Source: Musa acuminata AAA Group (taxonomy: Eukaryota > Streptophyta > Magnoliopsida > Zingiberales > Musaceae). Taken from it: DNA of 64,000 nucleotides. The notes beneath the pieces are model-generated. The model made no database searches and was not told the DNA's origin. It saw only the letters and a program-made list of their open reading frames with translations. The position numbers and the translations under genes are program-made. Below, piece by piece: positions 10,981-22,742 of the stretch. The DNA lies in the NCBI RefSeq assembly GCF_036884655.1, contig NC_088331.1, positions 20,944,001 through 21,008,000 of the forward strand, read 5' to 3'. The first letter of the stretch is position 1; every line of letters starts with the position of its first letter.

Positions 10981-12769
10981 TGTTAGGATCAAGAGCACTA
11001 AGACGGGGGGGGGGGGGGGGGGGGGGGGTTGAGTTAGTGCAGCAGAAAACTTTTGACGATTTAAAACGACGTTCGTACGATGAAATCGTTTCCGACATAA
11101 AATCGTTTTCGAAAACTTAACTTGAAAGCGAGTTTGTAAAGGAGTGCAGCAAAAGTAATGAGGAAGTAAAGCACATATGGAGGTTTGCAGTAATGTAAGT
11201 AGCAAGAATAAATGCAAACTAGAGAGCACCGTAATTTTAGAGTAGTTCGGTCAATCTTGACCTACATCCACTTTTGGCTTCCTCCTCTAACGAGGTCACC
11301 AATGTCCACTAGAGGCCTTCCTTCAATAGGCGAAGGCCAACCACCTTTTTACAGTTTCACTCCTTTTGACGGGCTTAGGAGACAACCCTTACAGAATTTT
11401 CACTCCTCTATTGAATGATCGAAACTTGGAAGAAAGGAGGGAGGAGAACTTTTAGCTTATACAACACTTTTGAGCTCTAAAAATCACAGAGTAAGATTGG
11501 ATTTTCCATACCCTTTCATGCAAGAAAGGGTGGGGTTTATATAGGCCCCAAACTGGTTTGAATTTGGAGCTCAAAAATGTCATCTCCCGAATTTTCGGGG
11601 TCTTGGCGGTACTACTGCCATAACTGGGCGGTACTACCTCTCGGAGACTGAGCTCAGGCGGTACCACCACCTAGTCTCGCTCAGAGACTAAGCCCAAGCG
11701 GTACGATGGCTTGACAGGGGTGGTACCACCGCCCAATCTCGCTCGGAGACTGAGCTCAAGCGGTACCACTGCTTGATAGGGGTGGTACCACTGCCCAGTC
11801 TCGCTCGGAGGCTGAGCCCAGGCGGTACCACCACCTGACTTGGGTGGTTGCACCGCCCAGCTTTCCTGAGCTCCTAGGTAGTGCCACCACCGACCCAAGC
11901 GGTGCCACCGTCGGCCAAGAAATCTGAGTTCGAATGGACTGATCCATTCGGCTCAATTTGGGTCTGTCAAGGGCCCAATTGCCCCCATATTAAGTTAATG
12001 GGATCACCTTCCATTTCTAACTTAATCTACATGCTAACTACGATATTTCTTAAGACATTTACTGCAACTTGCTCTTGTGCGTTAATCGCTTCTTCTGACG
12101 AGCTTCCGGCGAACTTCCGGCGAACATCCGACGAACCTTCGGCGATGCTCCTGCGAATTTCCGGCAAACTCCTGGACTTGCGACGATCCACTTGGCGAGT
12201 TTCGACGAGCTTCTTTGGCAAGCTCCTGGACTTCTCGGATTTGTTCCCGTAGAACCTTTGACGACCGTCAAGACTTCCATCGAACTCTCGATCCCCCAAT
12301 GTGATCATGGTCTTGACTCCGACACAATCCTGTTACATGTCTTACTTCCATCGTAGTTAATCCTGCACATGTAAAACAAACTTTGATCTAGACAATTAAT
12401 ACTAAGCATTAATCAAGTTGTCTGGCATGTCATTAGTCCCTCGACGCTTCATTCGATTCTTCAGCGCATCGTCCTCTCCTGCGGTGTATTGCCCAATCGA
12501 CCAGTTGACTCCGCAACTCTGATATCCTTGGTGCAATACCCGCTCTTTTTGGCCCGATGCTCGAGTCCACGGCCCGAAGCCTTTTGTCAATATGTCGATC
12601 GATCCACCGGCCCGATGTCCAATCTTCTAACATGTTCTTCCAGCCCAACATGATTTTTCCTGCTTTAATTGTCTCATCCTGAACGAAGCATCCTGCGTCA
12701 CTCAAAACGTAGATTAAAACATAAACACAATTATCAATTGGTTTCATCATCAAAATACGAGATTCAACA
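10981..12769 (-). repeat. 3' LTR of gag-only element
   Basis: Terminal bases TGTTAGGATC and GATTCAACA in plus-strand view (TGTTGAATC...CCTAACA in element sense). A run of 24 G at 11005-11028 lies near the U5 end. TATA-like TTTATATA near 11536 marks the promoter. Upstream of it (11610-11930) is a tandem array built on GGTACCACCGCC and CTCGGAGACTGAG phrases. Length 1,789 bp. Confidence 0.88.
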
Positions 12770-15259
12770 ATCTCCCCATTTTTGATGATGACAACCAATT
12801 GATGACGGAGTTAAACTTAACTCCCGAAGTTTAAACAAACTCCCCTTATCAATATGTCATATTGATAGAACCTTGAATTCAAACTGAATTCAAGTCATTG
12901 CAATATTCATGATGAATACTTGCAACACGTCATCATGAACTTATGCATAACATCATACTTCTCCCCCTTTGTCATCAACTAAAAGGAGAAGTTCCAACTC
13001 TAATGTGTTTGTAATATAAGTTCAACTCATTGCATGAAAAACATAGTATCAAATTTTATCATCATGTAATCTAGCAATTAAAGATGTGCAAGTTTAGCAT
13101 GTTTGCTTTTCTTGAGATAGCAACTGTTTGTTTCTCTTTAGACTACAAGCTAGCAATTTTTACGATATGTAAGTTTTACTACATATAGGCTAGTAAAAAT
13201 TTCGAAAGCAAATGCAAGATAGCTTTCTTGTGTAGCCTCATGATTCTTGCTTCCTATTGCAATGTGTAAGTTGCAAGTTTTGCTTCTTGAGATAGACAAG
13301 ATAGCACTTTTGTAATTTTTATTTCTTAAGATAGGCAAGCTTGTGATGTTCAAGATAACAAGCTCTTTCTTCTCTTTTGAGAAGTGTCTTTTTTGCTTTC
13401 TTTGCAAAGTGCAAGCTAGCAAAATGCCAAACTAGCAAGAGATAATGTTTTACATGAGGCAAGCAAACAATTTGGCAAGTGCTATATTTGTATCTTCTCT
13501 TTAGATGTGCAAGAAATTAAGCAAGTTTTTACATTTTCTTGACTTATGGAAGCTAGCTAATTTCTCTTTTAGATGACCCTTTACATCAATTCAAGATAGC
13601 ACATTAGCAACTCTTTCTCCCCCTTTTGTCATTGGCAAAAATAAGGGAAGACCCTTTACATCAATTATGACAAAGGTAAGTATCAATCTTATTTGTGCAT
13701 CATTATATTTTCAAATTAAAACATGCACATTTCAAAACCATACATTTCATTTTTCATGCATGATATAAATAAATCAATCATCATTATGAGCATATCATCC
13801 ATGATACTCAAACATTAAAATTTTAAAGCATTTATCAACATGTTGATCATGATACCAAACATTCATCACTTAAAGCATTCATTTATATCATATGCATCAC
13901 ATACATCATCATAAAAAATAAGTATTGCATGTATCATTCCATCACATGGACAATATCAAGAAGAGCCATAGTATGAAGAATCTTGATTCATAGAAAAATT
14001 TCATGTATCGAATATCGAGAAAACAATATGATGATTTATATAAAAAATATCACAAGTTATATTCAAGAGAAAAATCATCATTCATTTTCAACTCATTCAA
14101 TTTGTCAAATCAACATTTCTTGATATCAAAACATGATTTCAAATTTTCAACATATAACATATATAAATTCAAAAATTACAAGGAGAAGGGAAGAATTCAA
14201 AGGTACAAAGATTTCAACTATCTCATAAACAAACGAAGGATCAAGTCATGAATCCAAAATTCCATTAATCATTTCGACAAATCTCCTTTTAAATAATTGA
14301 AATGATCATAAAAGGAAATCTCATATTATTCCAAGAAATCAAGAACATGATTTTGATAAAACTCATCTTAAATTCAAATCATCAAAATCATTTTTATAGT
14401 TCACATAATTCATAACATAAGTAGATTCAAGATTTCATTGATAATATATTTTTATTTTTTTGAAGTATTTCATTTTAAGTGATTGATTTCATGTTAGCAT
14501 GCTTTTTCATTTATGTTAAATAGAAACATACATCAACGTTTAGGATCCAAAAATGAATTTCATCATAAAACCATCAAGATCAATAGATTTTCATAAATGA
14601 ATTGTTAGGATCAAGAAAATTTGAAAATAAAATTTAACACTTTCATGCATTCGGACATGGTTTTACTATAGATTTTCAAACACAATCAGGAAGATAAAAC
14701 ATGCTCATGATCATGAAAATTTTTATGTCCAAAACATATAATTTTCAACATGTTATTAAGGCATGTAATAGTGTAAAGTTCTCATTATAGCAATTCAGTG
14801 AATGAATTAAGAACGTCCGAAAAATGATTTTAATAAGTTCATGCATTCAAACACATTTTTGCCATATGTTTTTCAAATACACTCATGAAAATAACATATG
14901 CTTATCATCATGTATAATTTAAAATCTCATGCATAAAATTGTCAATCATGGTATCAAAATATTTAATATTACATCATTATGCATTTCTTCAAATCAAACA
15001 TGATTTTATTTAATCAAAATCGAGAAATAACAATGGAAATCAACATGATATACATTATTACTTCTTAACCACATATAGCATGATTTCATATTTTCAATCA
15101 AAATTATTTTGTTTGTTTATCATAAAATATGTATTTTTTATGATTATTTTCAAAGCTACTAGCATGGTCATAATTTTTGCATTTTCATTTTTTTAAACAT
15201 GTAATTATTAAAAATACTTTTCTAAACAAAATAAGAAAGAAAATACATCATGAAAAGCA
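12770..15259 (-). other. Non-coding spacer of gag-only element
   Basis: AT-rich DNA without credible genes. It starts with the polypurine tract (element sense CAAAAATGGGGAGAT, one base off the usual AAAAAGGGGGAGAT). More polypurine-like motifs, AAAGGGGGAGAAG type, lie at about 12960 and 13617. CAAGCTAGCAA-type phrases recur at 13100-13600. The 14003-14251 frame is a chance reading of AT-rich DNA. Confidence 0.75.
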
Positions 15260-16181
15260 TCATGTTATTTCAAAATAAATTAGGGGGATTTCAATTACCT
15301 CATCATTGAAAACGGTTAAGGCGTAGTTTGTCATCTCGCCTTTCTTGATTTTCTCCTCGTCTTTGGAGGAGCTCGATTCATCTCAATTTTTGTTCTTCTT
15401 CTTGCGTTAAAAGCAAGTAGTTCCGTTCTTTTTGCTTTTTAATTTTTGTTTCATTTGTAGTTTAAATTCACAATCACTTGAGCTTATGCTCGAGTGGTCT
15501 TCAAATGTTCTATGTCCCAAATCCTTCCTGTTCTTTGGAAGGTTCTTTTGTTCATTATATACATTGTGCACCATTTCATATGTAATCAACAAACCAATTA
15601 GTTCTTCAAGTGAAAAAATATTTAAATCTTTTGTTTGCTTGTATTGCCGTTACTTTTTATTCCCAAGCTTTAGAAAGTGATCGTAAAACTTTACTAACAA
15701 GTTCAAAATTCGAGAAACATTTGCCAAGAGCTTTTAAACCATTGACGACATCCGTAAAACAGGTGTACATGTCAATAATGGTTTCGCTCGGCTTCATTCG
15801 AAAAAGCACGAAATCATGCATCAAAAAATTTACTTTAGAATCTTTTACACTACTTGTGCCTTCATGTGTGATTTCAAGAGTGCGCCAAATATCGAAAGAC
15901 GTTTCGCACAAAGAAACCCAATTAAACTCCGTTTTATCTAAGGCGCAAAATAGAGCATTCATAGCTCTAGCATTTAAAGAAAAAGTCCTCTTCTCCAAAT
16001 CATTCCAATCTTTCATTGGAAGAGAAGACCTTTTAAAACCAGATTCGATAATGTGCCATAAATTCAAATCCAACGAAAGTAAGAAAACTCTCATTCGAGT
16101 TTTCCAATAAGTGTAGTCCGTCCCATTGAAAAAGGGAGGACGAATGAAAGAGTGACCCTCTTGGTTGCCGAAAAGAGCCAT
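15260..16181 (-). pseudogene. Sirevirus-type gag, broken
   Basis: Gag of a copia element, the particle-forming protein. Starts at 16181 with MALFGNQEGHSF, then TDYTYWKTRMRVFL, NALFCALDKTEFN, DIWRTLEITHEGTS and FTDVVNGLKALGK, the UBN2/copia gag core. The frame breaks after about 174 codons (SLSKAWE then stop, 15657) and is degenerate to about 15592. It is recognisable again as LPKNRKDLGHRTFEDHSS with further stops. It ends in the same YFEIT-stop as the other gag copies (stop at 15260-15262). No CCHC knuckle was seen. Confidence 0.85.
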
Positions 16182-16231
16182 TTCTCTTGGATGTTAATCC
16201 AAGTGAGAAATAACGAGGCTCTGATACCAAT

Positions 16232-17058
16232 TGTTAGGATCAAGAGTACTAAGAAGGGGGGGGGGGGGGGGCGGGGGTTTGACGATTTAAAACGACGTTC
16301 GTACGATGAAATCGTTTCTAACGTAAAATCGTTTTCGGAAACTTAACTTAAAGCGAGTTCATAAAGGAGTGCAGCAAAAGTAATGAGGAAGTAAAGAACA
16401 TATGGAGGTTTGCGTAAGGTAAGCAACAAGAATAAATGCAAACCAGAGAGCACCGCAATTTTAGAGTGGTTCGGTCAATCTTGACCTACATCCACTTTTG
16501 GCTTCCTCCTCCGATAAGATCACCAACGTCCACTAGAGGCCTTCCTTCAATTGGCGAAGGCCAACCACCCTTTTACGGTTTCACTTCTTTTGATGGGCTT
16601 AGGAGACAACCCTTATAGAATTTTCACTCCTCTCTTGAATGATCAAAACTTGGAAGAAAAGAGGGAGGAGAACTTTTAGCTTATACAACACTTTTGAGCT
16701 CTAAAAATCACAAAGTAAGATTGGATTTTCGGTGCCCTTTCATGCAGGAAAGGGTGGGGTTTATATAGGCCCCAAATTGGTTTGAATTTGGAGCTCAAAA
16801 ATGTCATCTCCCGGATTTTCGGGGTCCTAGTAGTACTACCGCCATAACTGGGTGGTACTACCTCTTGGAGACTGAGCTCAGGCGGTACAACTGCCTAGTC
16901 TCGCTTGGAGACTGAGCCCAGGTGGTACCACCGCCTGATAGGGGTGGTACCACTGCCCAATCTCGCTCGAAGACTAAGCCCAGGCGGTACCACCGCTTGA
17001 CCTAGGCGATTGCACCGCTCAGCTTTCCTGAGCTCCTGGGCGGTGCCACCGTCGACCC
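16232..17058 (-). repeat. 5' LTR of gag-only element, truncated
   Basis: Starts TGTTAGGATCAAGAG directly beside the primer binding site and shows a G run (about 16257-16278, one C). It matches the first ~830 bp of the LTR at 10981, including the TATA block and the beginning of the GGTACCACCGCC array. It stops inside that array at about 17058. A short stretch after the G run (AATTAGTGCAGC in other copies) is missing. Confidence 0.85.
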
Positions 17059-17575
17059 ACACTAAACATGATATCCGGTCTAGTTGCGGTGAGATATAGT
17101 AGAGTTCCCATCATACCTCTATAAGCTATTTAATCAAAGCTTTCTCCACTTTCATTAATGTCTAACTTAGTGGAGGTACTCATGGGAGTATTGATAGCTT
17201 TTGAGCTATCCATATTAAACCTTTTTAGTAAATCTAAAGCGTATTTTGTTTGACTAAGAAAGATATCATTACTTAGTTGTTTGATTTGTAAGCATAAAAA
17301 GAAGGTTTAATTATCCCATCAAACTCATTTCAAATTCAAGACTCATACTTTTAGCAAATGATTCACAAAGATATTCATTCATGAAACCGAAAATAATATC
17401 ATCAACATAAATTTGAACAATAAGAAAATTATTTTTAAAATTTTTGATAAATAATGTAGTATCGACCTTGCCTTTAGAGAAATTATTTTCAATAAGAAAT
17501 GAACTAAGTCTCTCATACCAAGCTCTTGGGGCTTGTTTTAAACCATACCAAGCTCTTGGGGCTTGTTTTAAACCA
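17059..17575 (-). pseudogene. Sirevirus-type pol scrap (RT end and connection to RNase H)
   Basis: The minus strand reads the end of copia reverse transcriptase. RYRGMMGTLLYLTATRPDI-type residues occur near 17065-17120. The region equivalent to 55966-56290 of the larger pol fragment then follows, including the positions of the YVDD and FGS motif (near 17400). An exact 30-bp tandem duplication (17514-17543 and 17544-17573, CATACCAAGCTC...) closes the fragment. It is joined directly to the truncated LTR at 17058. Not functional. Confidence 0.82.
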
Positions 17576-18768
17576 AGAATTCAAAGTAGTAATATAAAGC
17601 TCAATTGAAAAAAGAATGCTAGATGAATTCAATTTTCAACGGGAATGGAACAAGAACAAGCGAAATTGACCAAAGCTCGATTTCTAGTAGAATTTGAGAG
17701 GCACATTGAACAAATGATTCAAACTATCAATTATACTCCAATTTACTCAAGTAATAAATCATTAAAAATATATTTCAATCTACTTTCAAATAAAATAAGC
17801 TTCATATGAATTGAACTTTCCAACAAAGAGTTATGAATAATTTGGTAACTAAAGGTGAGAGAACAATATAACTATTTTGTAGAATTTATAGGGTCAGATT
17901 TAGGGTCATACTCTAAATCTTTCGATCTAGGTATCAAAAGAAAGATCTATGATTATACTTTCTAATGAAATAAGTTTTGAATAAATCAAAATTTCTAATA
18001 GAGACTTATAAGTAGATTAGTATTAAAAGGTCAGAAGTTATGGTCCATGTTTTACAGAATATGTAGGGTTAATTGAAACAGAAGTTTTGATAGTCAAATT
18101 TACTCCAAATCTTTTAAATAAGCTATCAAAAGAAAGGTTTACGAGTCTATATTTAGATTAAATAAGTTTTATCGAAATTAGAAATCTATGTAGAGATTTA
18201 TATCTAAAACAATATGGAAGCATTGGAATCTTAAAAGTTTTATATATTCAAATCGTTACGTCTAAACAATAGATGTATCAATTGCAAGGCTAGAACGATT
18301 CAAATTTTTCATATTCAAGGCAAAAGCAGAGATGGAATTGCAGCAGAAAAGATTGAAACACATGCAATAGGAAGGATCATAACACTTGCAATAGGAAAGA
18401 TTGAAACACTTACCTTTCGAAGATTTTGATCTGAAGATCCGAAGAAGATGTAATCTTGAATCCTTCTACTTTTCCTTCGTCTCATCTCCCTGTTTTTTTT
18501 TTTGTATCTATTTCTCTTTCCTATCCTGAGGCAGCTGCAACCGCAGCCACCGCCATAGCCCCTTTCACTACGTTACTTCCTTTCTCCCTTCTCTCGTTCC
18601 TTCTTTTTCTTTCCCAAATGTAGTTGCCGCAGCCATACCACTGCTGCAACCACAGCCCTAGCCGCAGCCACCTTCTCCTCTTCCTCTTCTTCCCTCTCTT
18701 CTCCCTTTTCTTCTTCCTTTCCTTCTCTTCTTTGCCAGCTACAACTGCCGCAATTGCAGCCGTAGCCC
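17576..18768. other. Unassigned AT-rich then pyrimidine/GCAGCC-rich DNA
   Basis: 17576-18480 is AT-rich without a recognised family. Loose repeats of GCAATAGGAA(A/G)GAT occur at 18364-18410. 18520-18768 is pyrimidine-rich with GCAGCCGCAGCC-like phrases. The same kind of sequence resumes at 24001, on the far side of the gypsy element, so these two flanks were once continuous. Frames at 18521-18899 are shadows of this composition. Confidence 0.55.
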
Positions 18769-19109
18769 TGTTCGAACCCTTGCATATTCTAAACTTGGGG
18801 TTGATCTCTTTAGGGGATCGGCCTCCTTGGAACTCTATAGGGGTTTCTCCCTCCAAGTTGCTGCTCAAAGGCTGCAAAAAAGATTCATCTATTGCTTAAG
18901 AAAAGAGAAGGAATGCATGGCTATTTATAGGGCTTCTAAACCCTAACTCCTAATAGGACTCCTACTTAAGACTCTTACTTTTAACCAACTCCTAATAGGA
19001 CTCCTACTCAAGACTCCTATTCCCTTACAACTCCTAATTCTTCTCTAAGAAAAAACCTCCTACATGAATGTCCCTCTCAATTAGGACTCTTTTAGCTAGA
19101 GTCCTAACA
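18769..19109 (-). repeat. Reina-like 3' LTR
   Basis: TGTTCGAACCC...GTCCTAACA, 341 bp. It is about 40 bp longer than its partner because the phrase CTCCTAATAGGACTCCTACT with neighbouring bases is present twice. Contains CTATTTATAGGG (TATA-like on either strand) and TAAACCCTAA, a telo-box-like motif. Confidence 0.9.
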
Positions 19110-19138
19110 GACCCGCCCTCTTCAAATCAGCCTTATCC

Positions 19139-20505
19139 TCAAGGCTGAGATTCCATGAACTCAGGGAACCGGGTCTTCAGCTCCTCATATGGTTCCCATG
19201 TGGCGTCTTCAAGTGGTAAATTATTCCAATGCACTAGTACTTCAGTAGAGGGATGTCGGCGATGCATCATGATCCTGCGATCGAGGATGGCTTGTGGTTG
19301 GGCTTGAATAACTCCATCCTCAGTTGTGTTGGGCAGTTGGATCTAGGGTGACTCGTGTTCTCCCAACTTGAGCTTTAGGCATGATATGTGGAAAACAGGG
19401 TGAAATTTGGCATCCTCAGGTAATTTAAGTCTGTACGCCACGGCTCCAATACGCTCTGTGATCTGATAGGGCCCATAAAAACGTGGGGATAGATTCATGG
19501 AGGCTCGAGTGTTGATAGAGAGTTGCTTGTATGGTTGTAGGCGAAGGTAAACCCAATCTCCCACTGAAAATTCTCTTTCACTTCATCGTGTGTCGGCTTG
19601 CTACTTTATTCTGGCTTGAGCGATAGAGAGATTATCTTTTAATAGTTGTAAGAGTTTGTCCCTATCAATCAATTCTTGGTCAACCTGATCTACCTTGGCC
19701 GAGCCAATTATATACTTTGGAATCACAAGGGCTGGTCGACCATACAATGCTTCATAAGGGGCACATTTTGTAGATGAATGATATGTAGTATTATACCACC
19801 ATTCGGCCTAGGGAAGCCATTTCGCCCACTCTTTTGGTCGGTTATAAGAGAAACACCGAAGGTACGTCTCTAAGCACCTATTTACCACCTCTGTTTGGCC
19901 GTCAGTTTATGGATGATACACTGTGCTCATCTTGAGTTTGGTGCCTTGTAATTGAAATAACTCAGTCCAAAATTTACTAGTGAAGATCCTGTCATGATCA
20001 CTTACGATGGACCTTAGCATCCCATGCAGTTTAACAATATTTTCTATGAAAATCTGGGCAATACTAGCAGTAGTGTAGGATTTCTCACAACATAAAAATG
20101 AGCATATTTCGTAAGTCGATCAACCACCACGAGAATCGTGCTTTTACCTTTGGAAGATGGCAGCCCTTCAATGAAGTCCATGGAGATGTCAGTCCACACT
20201 GAGTCTGGTATGGGCAGTGGTTGTAGCTTCCTTGGATTTACCACAGTTTCACCCTTGTGCTGTTGATATACATCACATTGTGCCACATATTCAGCAATAA
20301 TTTTTTTCATCCCTCTCCAATAAAAATTTTGCTTCACTCTTTTGTAGGTTCTTAGGAATCCAGAGTGCCCTGCTGAAGGTATGGAATGCATTTCATGCAA
20401 GATGATTGTGATGCAAGGGGAGTCAGGTATAAGCACAATACGACCTTTGTAGCGTAGATCCCTCGAATCCCAAGTGTAGTGGGTTATTGCACTTGGATCC
20501 TCCAA
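19139..20505 (-). pseudogene. Reina-like integrase and chromodomain, broken
   Basis: Integrase reads from 20505: zinc-binding HEMHSIPSAGHSG then CDVYQQHKG, where the second Cys of CxxC is replaced by Tyr. The catalytic core follows with WTDISMDFIEGLP and VVDRLTKYAHF. After 20044 the frame shifts, and YHP-stop-TDGQTE near 19915 is a Gln-to-stop change. The C-terminal part resumes at 19564 (GDWVYLRLQPYKQ, GPYQITERIGAVAYRL, FHPVFHISCLK). After a stop at 19343 the chromodomain follows to 19139: ILDRRIM, VLVHWNNLP, ATWEPYEEL. The chromodomain is thought to direct integration to heterochromatin. Clearly inactive. Confidence 0.9.
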
Positions 20506-20541
20506 TTTTTTTATGATGTTGTTGATCTCTGGATCCTTCTT

Positions 20542-21777
20542 TCATTCTTCCCTAATGTCCTCGAGGAGACCGGTGGTAGGAAGGGAGATGGCTGAAACCT
20601 TAGCTTGTTCAGGTAGCCGTGAGAGTGCATCTGCAACAACGTTTTCTTTCCCCTTTTTGTAAATAATTTCATAATCAAATCCAAGAAGTTTGGTTACCCA
20701 TTTTTGCAGCTCATGGGATGATATCTTTTGCTCCAAAAAGTACTTGAGGCTTTTATGGTCAGTTTTAATTTGAAATCGTCGACCGATCAGGTAGGGTCTC
20801 CACCTCGTTACTGCGTGTATAATGGCAAGCATCTCCTTATCATATACTGACATGTTTTGATGGGAGGGAGATAATGCCTTGCTAGTGTATGCGAGTGGTC
20901 GACCATTTTGCATGAGAACGGCTCCAGTTCCAACTCCAGATGCGTCGGCCTCAATGATGAAGGGTCTATTGAAATCTGGTAGCGCAAGCACCGACGTCGT
21001 TGTCATGGCTGCTTTAAGTTTGTCGAAGGCAGCAGAGGCTTTGTCCGACCATTGGAAAGCATCTTTTTTCAGTAAAGAAGTGAGTGGTGCACTGATCTTC
21101 CCATAGTCCTTAACAAATTTTCGGTAGTACCCCGTTAGTCCAAGGAACCCCCGTAGTAATTTCACGTTTGTAGGTTTCGGCCAGCCTTGTATTGCCTCAA
21201 TTTTTGTTGGGTCTACCGCCACTCCTTCTTTTGATATTATATGCCCAAGGTACTCTACTTTTTGCTGGAGAAAACTGTACTTTGGTTGCTTAACAAAAAG
21301 AGTATTCTCCCGAAGGATCGTCAAAATAATCCGTAAATGCTGAAAGTGAGTCTCAAGAGAAGGGCTGTAAACGAGAATATCATCGAAAAATACCAGCACA
21401 AATTTACGAAGAAAGCTCCGAAATATATCATTCATGAGACTTTGAAAGGTTGAAGGAGCATTAGTGAGTCCAAAAGGCATTATCAAGAATTCATAATGGC
21501 CATCATGTGTGCGAAATGTAGTTTTTGGAATGTCATCGTCACATACCCGAATTTGGTGGTAACCGGATCGGAGGTCCATCTTCGTGAAGACTCGAGCTCC
21601 TTTCAATTCATCAAGAAGTTCATCCACCACTGGTATTGGGTACTTGTCCTTGATAGTGATGCCATTTAAAGCTCGGTAGTCGATGCACATCCGCCAAGTT
21701 CCGTCCTTCTTGCGTACAAGTAGCACCGGTGAGGAAGAGGGGCTGCAACTTGGCCGAATCACCCCTGTTTCAAGCAT
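20542..21777 (-). pseudogene. Reina-like reverse transcriptase and RNase H (open 411-codon stretch)
   Basis: Open for 411 codons within a polyprotein that is broken on both sides. RT motifs in order: SSPVLLVRKKDGTWRMC, DYRALN, KMDLRSGYHQIR (catalytic Asp), MPFGLTNAPSTFQ, FFDDILVYS (catalytic DD), EYLGHIIS. RNase H follows with FIIEADASGVGTGAVL, SVYDKEMLAI and TDHKSLKYFL, then ENVVADALSRL at the junction to integrase. The apparent Met start is internal; RT sequence also lies upstream in broken frames (21778-22175). Catalytic residues are all present, so this part decayed little. Confidence 0.92.
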
Positions 21778-22175
21778 CTACTTTACGATCTTTTCAATTT
21801 CATCTTTCTGGAGGTGAGGATATCGGTACGGTCGAGTGTTCGCTGGTGGCTTGCCCGGAAGGATTGGAATTCGATGGTCATGTTGCCGAGAAGGAGGAAG
21901 ACCGCGCGGTTCAGCAAATATGTAGGCAAATTAAGTAAGCAATTGGGCAAGATTTTGATCTTCAATTTCTATTTTCTTCTCTTCTGGTTGTGGCTAGAGA
22001 TGCATCAAAAAGCCACCATTTACCTTGTGCAAAACTTTCTCCATTCGTTGGGTCGAAACAGTGGTAACGTTGCTTCCGCGCTTCCCGCGTAGGATGATCT
22101 GTTTGCCCTTACAGTAGAATTTCATAATTAATTTAGAAAAGTTTCAAGAGACATCACCTAGTATAGTCAGCCATT

Positions 22176-22742
22176 CTATACCAAGCACTGCCTCATAGTC
22201 ATCGATTGGTAGGAGGAAGAAATCGGTGATAATTTCTTGGTCTTGCAGTAATAGACCTGCGGGCATCTTTGGTCGCACTTTAGGATTCTGCCGTCGACAA
22301 CCTTTACATTGAACTTGCTGCAACCTTCAATATGCAGTGTCATCCGAGCAGCAACCTTACTATTCAGGAAGTTATTAGTGCTACCCGTGTCGATGAGAAC
22401 AATGATCGGCTGTTGTTTGAGAAGGCCTCCAACTTTCATCGTTTGCAGATTTGAGTAGCCGGCTAGTACGTGTACCGTAATGTTGGTCGGCTGTGGCTCT
22501 TCTTCCATATCTTCTTCTTCATGTTCAAGGCTCTCTTATAGATGTTCAATGACCTCTTCTTCTACTGGTTCAATCATAAGAAGTCTACCTTTTTTACAAC
22601 GATGCTCGCGGCTCCACGACTCGTCGCAATGCCGACATAACCCCTTCACAGATCGCTCCCGAAGTTCTTCTCTTGTTAACCTTTTCAGTGCAGGGACTCG
22701 GTTGATAGTAGGGGGGCTGAGGGCTTTAGTAATGTAGGTCAT
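22176..22742 (-). pseudogene. Reina-like gag knuckle and aspartic protease, broken
   Basis: The first piece (22742-22536) carries the zinc knuckle CRHCDESWSREHRC, of the C-X2-C-X7-H-X-C form usual for plant chromoviruses. It overlaps the gag stop as ATGA, pointing to a frameshift in an originally continuous reading frame. The second piece (22508-22176) is the retropepsin: VLIDTGSTNNFL with the catalytic Asp in DTGS. It then loses the frame. Stops separate the pieces. Confidence 0.88.

Larger units (their letters stand above)
10981..17058 (-). mobile_element. Gag-only Sirevirus-type copia element, 5' LTR truncated
   Basis: Minus-strand non-autonomous element. Order in element sense: truncated 5' LTR (17058-16232), primer binding site complementary to initiator Met tRNA (16229-16217, TGGTATCAGAGCC), decayed gag (16181-15260), a non-coding spacer (15259-12785), polypurine tract next to 12770, and 3' LTR (12769-10981). 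No protease, integrase, RT or RNase H between the LTRs. The internal region (about 3.46 kb) has the same plan as the copies at 26398 and 58392. Its LTRs belong to a different subfamily, without the CGTCTAAACGCAG array. The target duplication cannot be checked because the right end is lost at 17058. Confidence 0.85.

Noticed and set aside
18940..18955. TAAACCCTAA as telomeric repeat
   Set aside because: A single telo-box-like unit inside the gypsy LTR, not a telomere array.
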